Below, one piece after another: positions 5,446-12,365 of a DNA stretch of 14,470 bases. The position numbers and the translations under genes are program-made. Position 1 is the first letter of the stretch; each line of letters starts with the position of its first letter. The notes under the pieces are model-generated. The model made no database searches. It had not been told where the DNA came from and saw only the letters and a program-made list of their open reading frames with translations. The DNA comes from an uncultured Bacilli bacterium (lineage in GTDB: Bacteria > Bacillota_I > Bacilli_A > RF39 > UBA660): NCBI GenBank assembly GCA_947624915.1, contig CANQMF010000024.1, positions 1-14,470 on the forward strand, given 5' to 3'.

Positions 5446-6432
5446 TTATTTTGTAATTGATGACGAACTTATAGATTTAGCCACGCTAAGCATCTCACTT
5501 TGATCCAAATTTTCAGATAACAATGAATACTCTATACCATTACTCATCCAATTAATTGAGTAATCAGTAATAGATCCAACAGTATCAATAACTAAACTAG
5601 GCTCTCCATAAGTTAAATTAGTTTCTAATTCCTTACTTACAGCAATTGTTTCCTCAATAATAGTAAATGATTTATCCCCACCAAAGGTTAAAATAACTCG
5701 TTCACCATCATCTTTATTTACCCTATCTTGTGATGTTAAATAGGTATTAGCAGGTAAATACATAGGGTAGACAACATCATCAATTGTTTTAGATACTGCC
5801 TTTTCTTCCCCACTATCATTTTCAATATTGCTATCTAAGTTGAAAATATTATCATCTATACGACTATTTTCTTCAAACTTACTTACTTTAAAATCCATTG
5901 CTACCGTTTCGCCTACATTGTATACCTCTACTTTAGATAACTTATAATTTTCATCAAAATATACTTTTTGTGTAACTAAATCATTATTAGTCGAGTAGTT
6001 TACTTTAGTTTTAAAAATATGGTTATTATCTTTGAATTCGTATACCTTTTCACCATCATTTTCAATATCACTAATAAGTCGTTCTAAAATGTAAACCTGC
6101 GAATTATTATAAGGCCAATCACTTTGAAATTTGAAACTTTTATTCAACGAAGGTGTTAAGACATAAACTCCATCATTATTACGTAAAATAATTTGCTCAT
6201 GATTATTAACTTTGTTTACTAAACTAACACGATAAAAGTCATCTTTTTTGTGATTTACACTAACACTATATGTATAAGTGTCATCACCATTATACATATT
6301 TAGTTCTCCTTCAATTGTATAAGTATCTACATTATCTGTAATTTTTTTGATATTTTTGATAACGTCCTTTTCATTATTTTTGCCACAACCAATTAAAAAA
6401 AAGCAACATAATATAAATAAATATTTTTTCAT
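5446..6432 (-). CDS. YdcC-like LolA-fold lipoprotein (sporulation family)
   Basis: 328 residues with a lipoprotein signal: MKKYLFILCCFFLIGC, lipobox LIGC with Cys16 as the lipidated residue. Residues 25-200 form a beta-rich LolA/LppX-like domain (YTIEGELNMYN, TYSVSVNHKKDDFYRVSLVN, LTPSLNKSFKFQSDWP). Residues 220-325 resemble DUF4367 (VYPMYLPANTYL, RVILTFGGDKSFTIIEE, GIEYSLLSENLDQSEMLSVAKSI). This architecture and length match B. subtilis YdcC (about 338 residues, sporulation-linked). The LolA-like fold also occurs in the clostridial germination lipoprotein GerS. It would sit on the outer face of a membrane and may bind lipid or a partner hydrolase. The assignment to YdcC is from architecture and is not certain at the ortholog level. 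Confidence 0.75.
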   Translation of the reverse strand: MKKYLFILCCFFLIGCGKNNEKDVIKNIKKITDNVDTYTIEGELNMYNGDDTYTYSVSVNHKKDDFYRVSLVNKVNNHEQIILRNNDGVYVLTPSLNKSFKFQSDWPYNNSQVYILERLISDIENDGEKVYEFKDNNHIFKTKVNYSTNNDLVTQKVYFDENYKLSKVEVYNVGETVAMDFKVSKFEENSRIDDNIFNLDSNIENDSGEEKAVSKTIDDVVYPMYLPANTYLTSQDRVNKDDGERVILTFGGDKSFTIIEETIAVSKELETNLTYGEPSLVIDTVGSITDYSINWMSNGIEYSLLSENLDQSEMLSVAKSISSSSITK

Positions 6433-6451
6433 ATATACCTCTTTTCATTTA

Positions 6452-6479
6452 ATTATATTAAATAAATAAAATAATATGA
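6452..6479 (-). promoter_or_regulatory. Weak sigma-E-like promoter candidate for the lipoprotein gene
   Basis: Minus strand TCATATT (6473-6479) fits the sigma-E -35 consensus kmATATT exactly. An imperfect -10, AATATAAT (6452-6459), follows after 13 bases, slightly short. Upstream transcription ends at 6507, so the lipoprotein gene needs its own promoter in this gap. The region is very AT-rich, so chance matches are likely. Confidence 0.3.
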
Positions 6480-6506
6480 AAAAGCATTTATTTAATTTAA
6501 TGTAGC

Positions 6507-6526
6507 AAAAAAGGCTTTACAGCCTT
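6507..6526 (-). terminator. Terminator of the cdaA-cdaR operon
   Basis: Minus strand AAGGCT, a GTAA loop and AGCCTT (6511-6526) are followed by TTTT (6507-6510). It overlaps the cdaR stop codon. It separates cdaA-cdaR from the lipoprotein gene; no glmM gene follows. Confidence 0.85.
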
Positions 6527-7916
6527 ATTCCTTTGTTAACTTTATTTTAACTTTCTCTGGACTAACTACAAATGTTGATAAACGAGCATTTGTGGTTTTA
6601 GGTTTAACATATACAGGCACTTCATAAATACCGGCGCCAGATCCCGCGAGAGTAGATAAGTCAACATAAGCTTCAATATCAGCACTAGTCAACGACTTAC
6701 ATACATTTTCAGCACATGTTGGTTTAATTAAAACTTCAGAATCACTAGCACTACCAAGCCCAGCTTTGAAGCCATTTGGTACATTCAAAGCATCAAACTT
6801 CACTGACATATTATACTTCGCTGAAGATACACTATTAGTTACATTAATTGATACATCTATACGATTAGTATCTAGCTTTTTAACACCAGCAGGCTTTGGT
6901 ATTTCAACGATTCCACTATAATCAGATGTAAGCTTACTAGCATCGAATACAACATCAATCCCACTGCTCTCTAATTCATCTAATACTTCTTGTGAACCAT
7001 AAACACGAATAGAGTCTTGACTAAACTTATAAGATTCAACAGCTTTACCAAATGGCATATTAGTTTTTTCATCAAAAACAAAATTCAAAGGAACAACACG
7101 AGATGATGAACTAATAGTTACTTCTGCCGTAGGCTTAGAAGAATGATTAATATCAACATCTACTATATTACCAGATGCATCATAAGCGCGTAAAATAATA
7201 TCATCTAATTTATGAGTACCAGATTCCGTAGAGGTTAATTTATCAACATCTATTAAAGCTTCAACAGTGGCAACCTGTTTAAGTTTATAACCAGCCCCAC
7301 TGATTACTACTTGATCAATATTTAAAGATACCTTATCAATATCAATAGTATTGTCTAAATGATCCTTATTTATAACATTATAAGACAAAGCTCTATTTTC
7401 TGACTCTTTTAAATAGACAATAATTGTTGCCTCTGATGGATTAACACTTGACTCAATTGTCTTTAGATCACCATTATCATACTGCAATTCACGACGATAA
7501 GTCCCCGGTTCCGTTATATCTGTTAAATCTAATTTAACATTGTGCTTACTCGCCGATTGTCTTGCTATATATAGATCAGCCTTACTACCCATCAATGTAA
7601 TATCAACTGTTTCTGGTACACCCTCTAAAACAAAGCGTTCTTCATTATACAAAACATCAACCTTTTGATCCTTAAACATTTCTGCTGTCCGATTGTTAAA
7701 CACTACCAACTTTTGATCTACAATAACATACAACGCAATAGCTAAAAACAATGAAAGAAATAATAATGTTGTTTGCTTTGATAAAAAAGTTTCCAATCGA
7801 TGACTAGATTTATCAAAAAATTTAGTAATTTTTAATACAATACGAGTTATTGGTATCACTACATGTTTGTCAAATGAATTAACAATTCGTCTTAATAAAC
7901 TATTTTTCTTTTTCAT
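6525..7916 (-). CDS. cdaR: YbbR-domain regulator of diadenylate cyclase, CdaR
   Basis: 463 residues from the ATG at 7914-7916, which has GGTGGAG just upstream; an ATG four codons earlier has its site too close. A basic N-terminus leads to one membrane helix at about residues 50-66 (LLFLSLFLAIALYVIV). Four extracellular YbbR repeats follow. Their typical elements are VLEGVPETVDITLMGSKADL, VVISGAGYKLKQVATVEALIDV, SIRVYGSQEVLDEL and the final VYVKPKTTNARLSTFVVSPEKVKIKL strand. CdaR binds CdaA in the membrane and tunes c-di-AMP synthesis, linked in Bacilli to wall and osmotic homeostasis. Its start lies 17 bases inside the cdaA 3' end, a coupled arrangement standard for this pair. Confidence 0.92.
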   Translation of the reverse strand: MKKKNSLLRRIVNSFDKHVVIPITRIVLKITKFFDKSSHRLETFLSKQTTLLFLSLFLAIALYVIVDQKLVVFNNRTAEMFKDQKVDVLYNEERFVLEGVPETVDITLMGSKADLYIARQSASKHNVKLDLTDITEPGTYRRELQYDNGDLKTIESSVNPSEATIIVYLKESENRALSYNVINKDHLDNTIDIDKVSLNIDQVVISGAGYKLKQVATVEALIDVDKLTSTESGTHKLDDIILRAYDASGNIVDVDINHSSKPTAEVTISSSSRVVPLNFVFDEKTNMPFGKAVESYKFSQDSIRVYGSQEVLDELESSGIDVVFDASKLTSDYSGIVEIPKPAGVKKLDTNRIDVSINVTNSVSSAKYNMSVKFDALNVPNGFKAGLGSASDSEVLIKPTCAENVCKSLTSADIEAYVDLSTLAGSGAGIYEVPVYVKPKTTNARLSTFVVSPEKVKIKLTKE

Positions 7917-8739
7917 GAACTCCACCATCCTCGTTATCTATCTCATCTTCATCATCATCGATAAAAGCACTTCTTTTTGGCTTTAATTCATTTAAAAGCA
8001 ACAATTTTAATTCATCAACTGACAAATTATAATTTAATTCACCACCTATGGCACATGACAGGCGACCAGTCTCCTCAGAAACAACAAGAGCAATACAATC
8101 AGATTGTTCAGATATACCAAGCGCAGCTCTATGCCTTGTACCTAATCTCTTACTAATCTTAGTGTTATCACTGGTTGGGAAAACTGCTCTAGCACTTGTT
8201 ATACGATCTCCTTGAATAATAACGCCACCATCGTGTAATGGATTATTTGGGAAAAAAATGGTAACTAATAATTCACTGGATATATCAGCGTATATCTTTT
8301 TTGACTTTTCTATGTAATCATTTAAGCTACTATCCCTTTCAATAACAATTAAAGCTCCTGTGCGTGTTTTCCTCATAGCATCCATAGCTGTTACAATCTC
8401 ATATACAACCTTTTCACGTTCGTCAACAGTCAATACTTTATGTCTTCCTAACAATTGGCTTCGACCCAAATGTTCTAATACGTTTCTAATCTCTGGTTGA
8501 AAAATAACAATTAAGGCTAAAACTCCCCATTCGAGTACATAGTTTAAAACATAGTCAATTGTTGTTAAAGAAAAAACATAACTAATAACTTTAAGCGCTA
8601 AGATAAACACAATCCCCTTAAACAATAACACCAATTTAACATTTTTTCTTAAACTCTTTAAAGTGTAGAAAAAAACCATCCACACTAATAATATATCAAC
8701 GATAATTCTGACAAAATCCAAAATACCGGAACCAAACAT
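7900..8739 (-). CDS. cdaA: Diadenylate cyclase CdaA (DisA_N domain)
   Basis: 279 residues from ATG 8739, behind a perfect AGGAGG. Three N-terminal membrane helices (about residues 8-27, 36-57, 70-80) precede the DAC domain. The catalytic motifs are NPLHDGGVII (DGG at 170-172, usually DGA) and LGTRHRAALGISE (RHR at 202-204). SEETGRLSCAIGGEL is the usual C-terminal block. The enzyme condenses two ATP into c-di-AMP at the membrane. The tail is acidic (DDDEDEIDNEDGG). It is the first gene of a two-gene operon with cdaR, transcribed from the promoter at 8772-8800. The usual third gene glmM is absent here. The Ala-to-Gly change in the DGA motif is conservative and activity is expected. Confidence 0.95.
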   Translation of the reverse strand: MFGSGILDFVRIIVDILLVWMVFFYTLKSLRKNVKLVLLFKGIVFILALKVISYVFSLTTIDYVLNYVLEWGVLALIVIFQPEIRNVLEHLGRSQLLGRHKVLTVDEREKVVYEIVTAMDAMRKTRTGALIVIERDSSLNDYIEKSKKIYADISSELLVTIFFPNNPLHDGGVIIQGDRITSARAVFPTSDNTKISKRLGTRHRAALGISEQSDCIALVVSEETGRLSCAIGGELNYNLSVDELKLLLLNELKPKRSAFIDDDEDEIDNEDGGVHEKEK

Positions 8740-8771
8740 ATATGATACCTCCTAAACCTACAAGTAAGTTA

Positions 8772-8800
8772 ATTATAACATAATATTTCCCAAATAACAA
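8772..8800 (-). promoter_or_regulatory. Sigma-A promoter of cdaA-cdaR
   Basis: Minus strand TTGTTA (8795-8800) and TATAAT (8772-8777) are 17 bases apart. The predicted transcript starts about 25 bases before the cdaA ATG. It faces away from the promoter at 8860-8888; the 176-base divergent region holds only these two promoters as far as I can see. Confidence 0.75.
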
Positions 8801-8859
8801 TTAAACAAATCTACGAACATTTAATTATTCATAGATAAGCCGTAGCAAGAATTAAATTA

Positions 8860-8888
8860 TTGTCAAATCCAATCGCTTGTAGTATAAT
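8860..8888 (+). promoter_or_regulatory. Sigma-A promoter of the AAA+ gene
   Basis: TTGTCA (8860-8865), a 17-base spacer and TATAAT (8883-8888) make a near-consensus promoter 28 bases before the ATG at 8916. This suggests steady vegetative expression of the AAA+ protein. Confidence 0.8.
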
Positions 8889-8915
8889 AATCAATAATTT
8901 ATGAAGAGGTGTAAT

Positions 8916-10445
8916 ATGGATTTATTGTTAGATGTCATAACGAGTATCAATAAATACGGAAATGCAACTGTACATATTGACAATTATAATGTTAGTTTTG
9001 AGTTTTTAGCAAACAAGGGAGATCACATCTATATAAGATTATATAAAGATGAATATTCAGCCTATGCTGTTCCACTAGAAGATGGCCTACATTTACTAGC
9101 CTATTTAGTTTTTTATTCACTTAATTATGACCAAAGAGATCAAGATATAACATATGTAACTTACGACCAAGAAAGTCGAAAAAAAGTTTCTAAAGTAGCC
9201 ATTAATGAATTATACCAGCAAATAAATAATATGCTATTGATTGATCAGGATTATATCAGTCAATTAGCCAATAATGCTAATAACAGCGCCGCTTTCTATG
9301 ATACTATAGTTAGACATGGCAAATATGTCGATATTAAAAAGACCTATTCTGTAAGGACAATTCTAGATTTATTAATTAAGCAACACACAGCATTTTCGCA
9401 CCTATTAAACAATCAAATAGATAAAAACAACATAGAAATAGATATTGACAAAGATACCCAACGAAAAAACAAAATAGAACTTCAGCTATTTAAAAACAAA
9501 TTCAAAGCTCCTTCTGGAAATAAAAATATCGAATACACAATATTAAACGAACAAGGATTTTTATTAAGTCCTTACATTATAGATGAAAACATAAGAATCC
9601 TAGAAATGGGGATTTTATCACAAAATAAATCTACTATTTTAATAGGTAATTCCGGAGTTGGAAAAACATCTATTGTTGAAGGTCTATCATATCTAATACA
9701 GCACCAAAACGTCTCTAAAGCTTTACGTAACATCAAAATATTAAAGGTCGATGCAACATGTATCGAAGATACTTTTTATAATTCAGATATTCAAGAGGAA
9801 ATTGGTACTTTAGTTGACTATTTAAATAACAATCGCAACGTCATTTTATTTATTGATAGTCTTAAAGAATTTAATGAAAAAGGTAACAGCAATAACTTTC
9901 TATTTGATATGTTAATACCATATATAAAAAAATATCACTTTAAAGTCATTGCTTGCGTAACCAGAAACAACAAAGACGGAAAATATCTCGATGATCCCAT
10001 TATCTTTCCTTTAGATAAGCCAACTTTTATAGATGAAAAAGAATTTCAAATATTTTATATACAAGAGCCAAATAATTTACAATTAATTGAAATAATAAAA
10101 ACAGCAATTGCTAAACTGGAAAAAGTCACAAATATTAAATGGCTATTAGATGAACAAACAACGATGGATATAATAAATATTTTGGTTACAACTACTATTC
10201 CACGGAATAGAAATATTGAAAACTCTCATAACAACCCTGATTTATCTATTACCATTTTAGAAAATGCTTTTGCGTTAGCAATCTTAGATGAAAAAGAATA
10301 TATAACTGTTGAACATGTAATAGAAGCATTGAAAAATAGTGAACTGATAATTGAAAGAGCATGTAATGAAGCAATCAAAAAGTTGAATGCTAAAGCTGAC
10401 AAAGACCTTCCAAAGATCATAAAACTAAGTCCATATAAGAACTAA
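8916..10445 (+). CDS. Single-ring Clp-like AAA+ protein with degenerate motifs
   Basis: 509 residues from the ATG at 8916, behind AAGAGGTG; an ATG at 8901 would place that site inside the gene. Residues 1-200 are an unrecognised N-domain. Residues 205-490 resemble the D1 module of ClpA/ClpB/ClpC. They carry Walker A GNSGVGKTS (244-252), Walker B VILFIDS (309-315), the EP element FQIFYIQEPNN (377-387), and PDLSITILENAFALA (441-455) matching the 'PDKAIDVIDEA' sensor-2 helix. Several working residues differ. The Walker B Glu is Ser315, the 'KYRGEFEER' pore loop is replaced by TFYNSDIQEEIG, and the 'LERRFQ' arginine-finger segment reads IDEKEFQ. There is no second AAA ring, ClpP loop or zinc finger. 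ATP binding looks intact; hydrolysis and unfolding are doubtful. It may be a structural or signalling ATPase. It stands alone between two terminated units. Confidence 0.8.
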   Translation: MDLLLDVITSINKYGNATVHIDNYNVSFEFLANKGDHIYIRLYKDEYSAYAVPLEDGLHLLAYLVFYSLNYDQRDQDITYVTYDQESRKKVSKVAINELYQQINNMLLIDQDYISQLANNANNSAAFYDTIVRHGKYVDIKKTYSVRTILDLLIKQHTAFSHLLNNQIDKNNIEIDIDKDTQRKNKIELQLFKNKFKAPSGNKNIEYTILNEQGFLLSPYIIDENIRILEMGILSQNKSTILIGNSGVGKTSIVEGLSYLIQHQNVSKALRNIKILKVDATCIEDTFYNSDIQEEIGTLVDYLNNNRNVILFIDSLKEFNEKGNSNNFLFDMLIPYIKKYHFKVIACVTRNNKDGKYLDDPIIFPLDKPTFIDEKEFQIFYIQEPNNLQLIEIIKTAIAKLEKVTNIKWLLDEQTTMDIINILVTTTIPRNRNIENSHNNPDLSITILENAFALAILDEKEYITVEHVIEALKNSELIIERACNEAIKKLNAKADKDLPKIIKLSPYKN

Positions 10446-10504
10446 TAATGGCATGACGTTATTGCATAATTTTAGTTTTATCTACTTGTCTAATAATAAA
10501 TAAT

Positions 10505-10541
10505 AAACTAGTGATAATGAATTCTATATCACTAGTTTTAA
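10505..10541 (+). terminator. Terminator of the AAA+ gene
   Basis: AAACTAGTGATA (10505-10516) pairs perfectly with TATCACTAGTTT (10527-10538) around a 10-base loop, followed by a T-rich tail. The upstream side is A-rich, so it may also work in reverse. The 60 bases between the gene and this stem show no other feature. Confidence 0.75.
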
Positions 10542-10550
10542 TTTTAAAAG

Positions 10551-10569
10551 AAAAAAGCCTCTTAGGCTT
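10551..10569 (-). terminator. Terminator downstream of tRNA-Ala
   Basis: Minus strand AAGCCT, an AAG loop and AGGCTT (10555-10569) are followed by TTTT (10551-10554). It lies 13 bases beyond the tRNA CCA end. Confidence 0.8.
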
Positions 10570-10582
10570 CATAATCAAAATT

Positions 10583-10659
10583 TGGTGGAGAATAAGGGAC
10601 TCGAACCCTTGACCCTCTGCGTGCAAGGCAGATGCTCTAGCCAACTGAGCTAATTCCCC
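10583..10659 (-). tRNA. tRNA-Ala (anticodon TGC)
   Basis: The 77-base cloverleaf includes an encoded CCA. The acceptor stem GGGGAAT/ATTCTCC contains the G3-U70 pair that marks alanine tRNAs. The D arm is GCTC/GAGC, the anticodon stem TCTGC/GCAGA encloses loop CTTGCAC with anticodon TGC, and the T arm is AAGGG/CCCTT with TTCGAGT. It is a single gene with its own consensus promoter and terminator. Confidence 0.97.
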
Positions 10660-10690
10660 AAAACAAGTAACAAACTTTCGTTACTACTTG

Positions 10691-10719
10691 ATTATATATA
10701 ATTTTCCCAATTTTGTCAA
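10691..10719 (-). promoter_or_regulatory. Consensus sigma-A promoter of tRNA-Ala
   Basis: Minus strand TTGACA (10714-10719), a 17-base spacer and TATAAT (10691-10696) match the consensus exactly. A small dyad, GTAAC (10667-10671) with GTTAC (10680-10684), lies in the leader just before the mature tRNA and may help set the 5' processing structure. Confidence 0.85.
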
Positions 10720-10743
10720 TACTAAACTTTTCTTTTTTAGCCA

Positions 10744-11163
10744 TTAGTGTAATTGATTACATATACCTGCATTTGGTTGGTAAAAACAATGATTTTTATA
10801 ACGCCCAGCTAATGGCTGACTATACCACGTTGACCCACAACTATTACTATTAGCATAAAACCACAATGAATTAGTAGCAGGATAATAATATTCTCCCTTT
10901 AAAATACGATCAGCTAAATTACGTTCTTTAGAAGTTGGTGAACCATAAAAAAGTGAACTTGATGTTCCACTAAATCCTCCCGGTGATTGGAATATAGCCT
11001 TATATAAACTATTAATATCAGTAAAAGTATAGCAATCTGCCAAAACACGATTGACAACTACATTTCCCACCATTAGCATACCTAAAGCTCCTTCACCTAA
11101 AGCTTCAGCACGCATTAACCTTGCTAATAAATCTCGCTCATTACTTGTATAATTAACTATCAT
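10744..11163 (-). CDS. CwlJ/SleB-type cortex hydrolase
   Basis: 139 residues from ATG 11163 behind AGGTGAG. It consists solely of a Hydrolase_2 domain. Motifs are LARLMRAEALGEGALGMLMVG (the catalytic Glu is expected in the AEALGE segment, E20 or E24), NVVVNRV (34-40), FQSPGGFSGTSS (58-69) with FYG, LADRILKGEYYYPATNSLWFYAN (83-105) and a Cys-containing C-terminal loop (C109, C126, C135). There is no signal peptide, SPOR or LysM domain. That matches B. subtilis CwlJ (about 142 residues), a coat-associated enzyme that degrades spore cortex peptidoglycan on germination. A vegetative wall hydrolase is the alternative. The promoter at 11178-11206 has the mother-cell pattern. No gerQ is adjacent. 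Confidence 0.85.
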   Translation of the reverse strand: MIVNYTSNERDLLARLMRAEALGEGALGMLMVGNVVVNRVLADCYTFTDINSLYKAIFQSPGGFSGTSSSLFYGSPTSKERNLADRILKGEYYYPATNSLWFYANSNSCGSTWYSQPLAGRYKNHCFYQPNAGICNQLH

Positions 11164-11177
11164 AAACTCACCTATTT

Positions 11178-11206
11178 TATTATATGTTTATCTATATAGA
11201 AATGTT
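11178..11206 (-). promoter_or_regulatory. Sigma-K-like (mother-cell) promoter of the CwlJ-like gene
   Basis: Minus strand AACA (11203-11206), 16 bases, then CATATAATA (11178-11186), fits mACm-16-CATAnnnTA at every specified position. It repeats the -10 box used before the LysM gene at 1357-1365, and both boxes are followed by AAAAT. The sequence also contains TATAAT, but no sigma-A -35 lies at 17 bases (TAACAT). Confidence 0.5.
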
Positions 11207-11314
11207 AAGCCATTTTCTACTTAATAATAAGATTATTCATATATACAAATTTCTAATTTATCGCTTGGAATATATATTCTTATTAACATTAGTAAAATAT
11301 ATATAAGAAAAACG

Positions 11315-11343
11315 TTGAAGATTATAATTTTTTATGATATAAT
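11315..11343 (+). promoter_or_regulatory. Sigma-A extended -10 promoter of tRNA-Trp
   Basis: TTGAAG (11315-11320), 17 bases and TATAAT (11338-11343), with TGA before the -10, sit 11 bases before the mature tRNA. GAAGATTATA (11317-11326) and TATAATCTTC (11338-11347) are exact reverse complements, so the promoter is embedded in a 10-bp dyad. The remainder of the gap from 11207 shows only AT-rich sequence. Confidence 0.8.
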
Positions 11344-11354
11344 CTTCTTGTCAC

Positions 11355-11428
11355 AGGGGTATAGTTCAATGGTAGAATAACGGTCTCCAAAACCGCTGAT
11401 GTGGGTTCAACTCCTGCTACCCCTGCCA
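11355..11428 (+). tRNA. tRNA-Trp (anticodon CCA)
   Basis: The 74-base cloverleaf includes CCA. The acceptor stem AGGGGTA/TACCCCT has discriminator G. The anticodon stem CGGT/ACCG encloses loop CTCCAAA with anticodon CCA. The T arm holds TTCAACT. Decoding only TGG agrees with TGA being a stop in this genome. Confidence 0.97.
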
Positions 11429-11439
11429 TTAAAAATAAT

Positions 11440-11478
11440 CGATTTTTTACTTGGTAATTCAAGTGGGAATCGTTTTTT
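11440..11478 (+). terminator. Terminator between tRNA-Trp and thioredoxin
   Basis: CGATT (11440-11444) pairs with AATCG (11468-11472) and ACTTG with CAAGT (11460-11464), linked by T-G wobble pairs. Six T follow at 11473-11478. The gap to trxA (34 bases) has no clear promoter, so partial read-through from the tRNA promoter may feed trxA. Confidence 0.65.
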
Positions 11479-11512
11479 ATTAATGCTGGGTATGTTAGAG
11501 TAGGAGAATCAT

Positions 11513-11809
11513 ATGATTAAATATGCTGACGATAAAGATTTTGAGAAAGAAACAAAATCAGGAAACATTCTTATAGACTTTTATGCTGAATGGTGTGGCC
11601 CCTGTCGTTCATTGTCACCTATTATTGAAGAAATTGGTAATGAAGAAAATATTAACATTGTTAAAGTAAATGTAGATAATTCCCCATTAATGGTTAAAAA
11701 ATATGGTATTTTGAGCATCCCGACTTTACTACTACTCGAAAATGGCCAAGAAAAAGGGAAAATAATTGGCTTGTGTACTAAAGATGAAATAAAAAAACTG
11801 ATCAATTAA
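11513..11809 (+). CDS. trxA: Thioredoxin
   Basis: 98 residues starting at ATG 11513 behind AGGAGAA. The redox site WCGPC is at residues 27-31 and the cis-proline is in SIPTLLLLENG (Pro70). Asp22, in LIDFYAEWCGPC, is the conserved buried acid. The protein is cytoplasmic, with a usual size (about 100-105) and only a slightly short C-terminus. It reduces protein disulfides using thioredoxin reductase, which is not in the window. It lies 15 bases upstream of the dCMP deaminase ATG and is likely co-transcribed with it. Confidence 0.95.
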   Translation: MIKYADDKDFEKETKSGNILIDFYAEWCGPCRSLSPIIEEIGNEENINIVKVNVDNSPLMVKKYGILSIPTLLLLENGQEKGKIIGLCTKDEIKKLIN

Positions 11810-11824
11810 AAAGTGAGGTTAATT

Positions 11825-12313
11825 ATGGAGAGAAGAGACAAAATTAATTATTATTTAGACATGGCAGAAGTTGCTTTAGAAAGATCTACTTGTTTACGTC
11901 GCAAATGGGGTGCTGTAATAGTAAAAAATGATGAAATAATTTCGACTGGTTATAATGGAGCTCCAAGAGGGCGAAAAAACTGCAATGAACTAAATTATTG
12001 TGTTCGTGAAAAGTATAAAGTTCCTAGAGGAGAACGCTATGAATTATGTCGTAGTGTGCATGCAGAAGCTAATGCCATTATAAGCAGTTCAAGAGCAGAT
12101 TTAATTGGATCTACACTATATATGGTTGGGAAAGAAGCTAGTTCTGATAAATATGTCGTAGACGCTAACTCATGTTCAATGTGTAAAAGACTCCTAATTA
12201 ACGCCGGCATTAAAGATATATATATTCGTGATAATAAAGATGAATACCACAAATTTGATATTATTAATTTTATTAATGAAGACGAATCATTAGAAGCTGT
12301 AAAAGGATACTAA
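11825..12313 (+). CDS. dCMP deaminase family protein (ComEB-like)
   Basis: 162 residues from the ATG at 11825, behind GTGAGG; the in-frame GTG at 11813 is that site itself. The zinc-dependent deaminase motif is present: RSVHAEANAI (HAE at 79-81, with the catalytic Glu81) and SCSMCKRLL (C117, C120). WGAVIVKNDEIISTGYNGAPRG (28-49) is the substrate-binding front end. An insert with C53, C59 and C75 (NCNELNYCVREKY...ELC) is typical of one bacterial dCMP deaminase subfamily and may bind a second zinc. The reaction is dCMP to dUMP, feeding thymidylate synthesis. The motif reads SCxxC instead of PCxxC. It follows trxA closely, and transcription ends at the shared hairpin. Confidence 0.9.
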   Translation: MERRDKINYYLDMAEVALERSTCLRRKWGAVIVKNDEIISTGYNGAPRGRKNCNELNYCVREKYKVPRGERYELCRSVHAEANAIISSSRADLIGSTLYMVGKEASSDKYVVDANSCSMCKRLLINAGIKDIYIRDNKDEYHKFDIINFINEDESLEAVKGY

Positions 12314-12332
12314 TTTCATTATTAACTATCGT

Positions 12333-12365
12333 AAAAGGCAATAAGCAAAATGCTTATCGCCTTTT
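12333..12365. terminator. Bidirectional terminator between dCMP deaminase and phosphoketolase
   Basis: AAAAGGC-A-ATAAGC (12333-12346) and GCTTAT-C-GCCTTTT (12352-12365) form a 14-bp stem with a five-base loop. On the minus strand the only mismatch becomes a G-U pair, so termination is stronger for phosphoketolase. It overlaps that gene's stop codon. Confidence 0.85.

Noticed and set aside
10459..10644. Minus-strand 61-residue frame
   Set aside because: It is made of the tRNA-Ala gene and the two terminator hairpins read as codons.
11274..11310. TTCTTAT / ATAAGAA inverted repeat before the tRNA-Trp promoter
   Set aside because: It is only seven A/T-rich pairs with an 18-base loop in very AT-rich DNA, so chance is the best explanation.
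11440..11512. Riboswitch or T-box leader before trxA
   Set aside because: The hairpin plus T-run is adequately explained as the tRNA-Trp terminator, and no T-box specifier or riboswitch core is present in the short gap.
11581..12252. Minus-strand frames under thioredoxin and dCMP deaminase
   Set aside because: They are mirror frames of two genes with full catalytic motifs.
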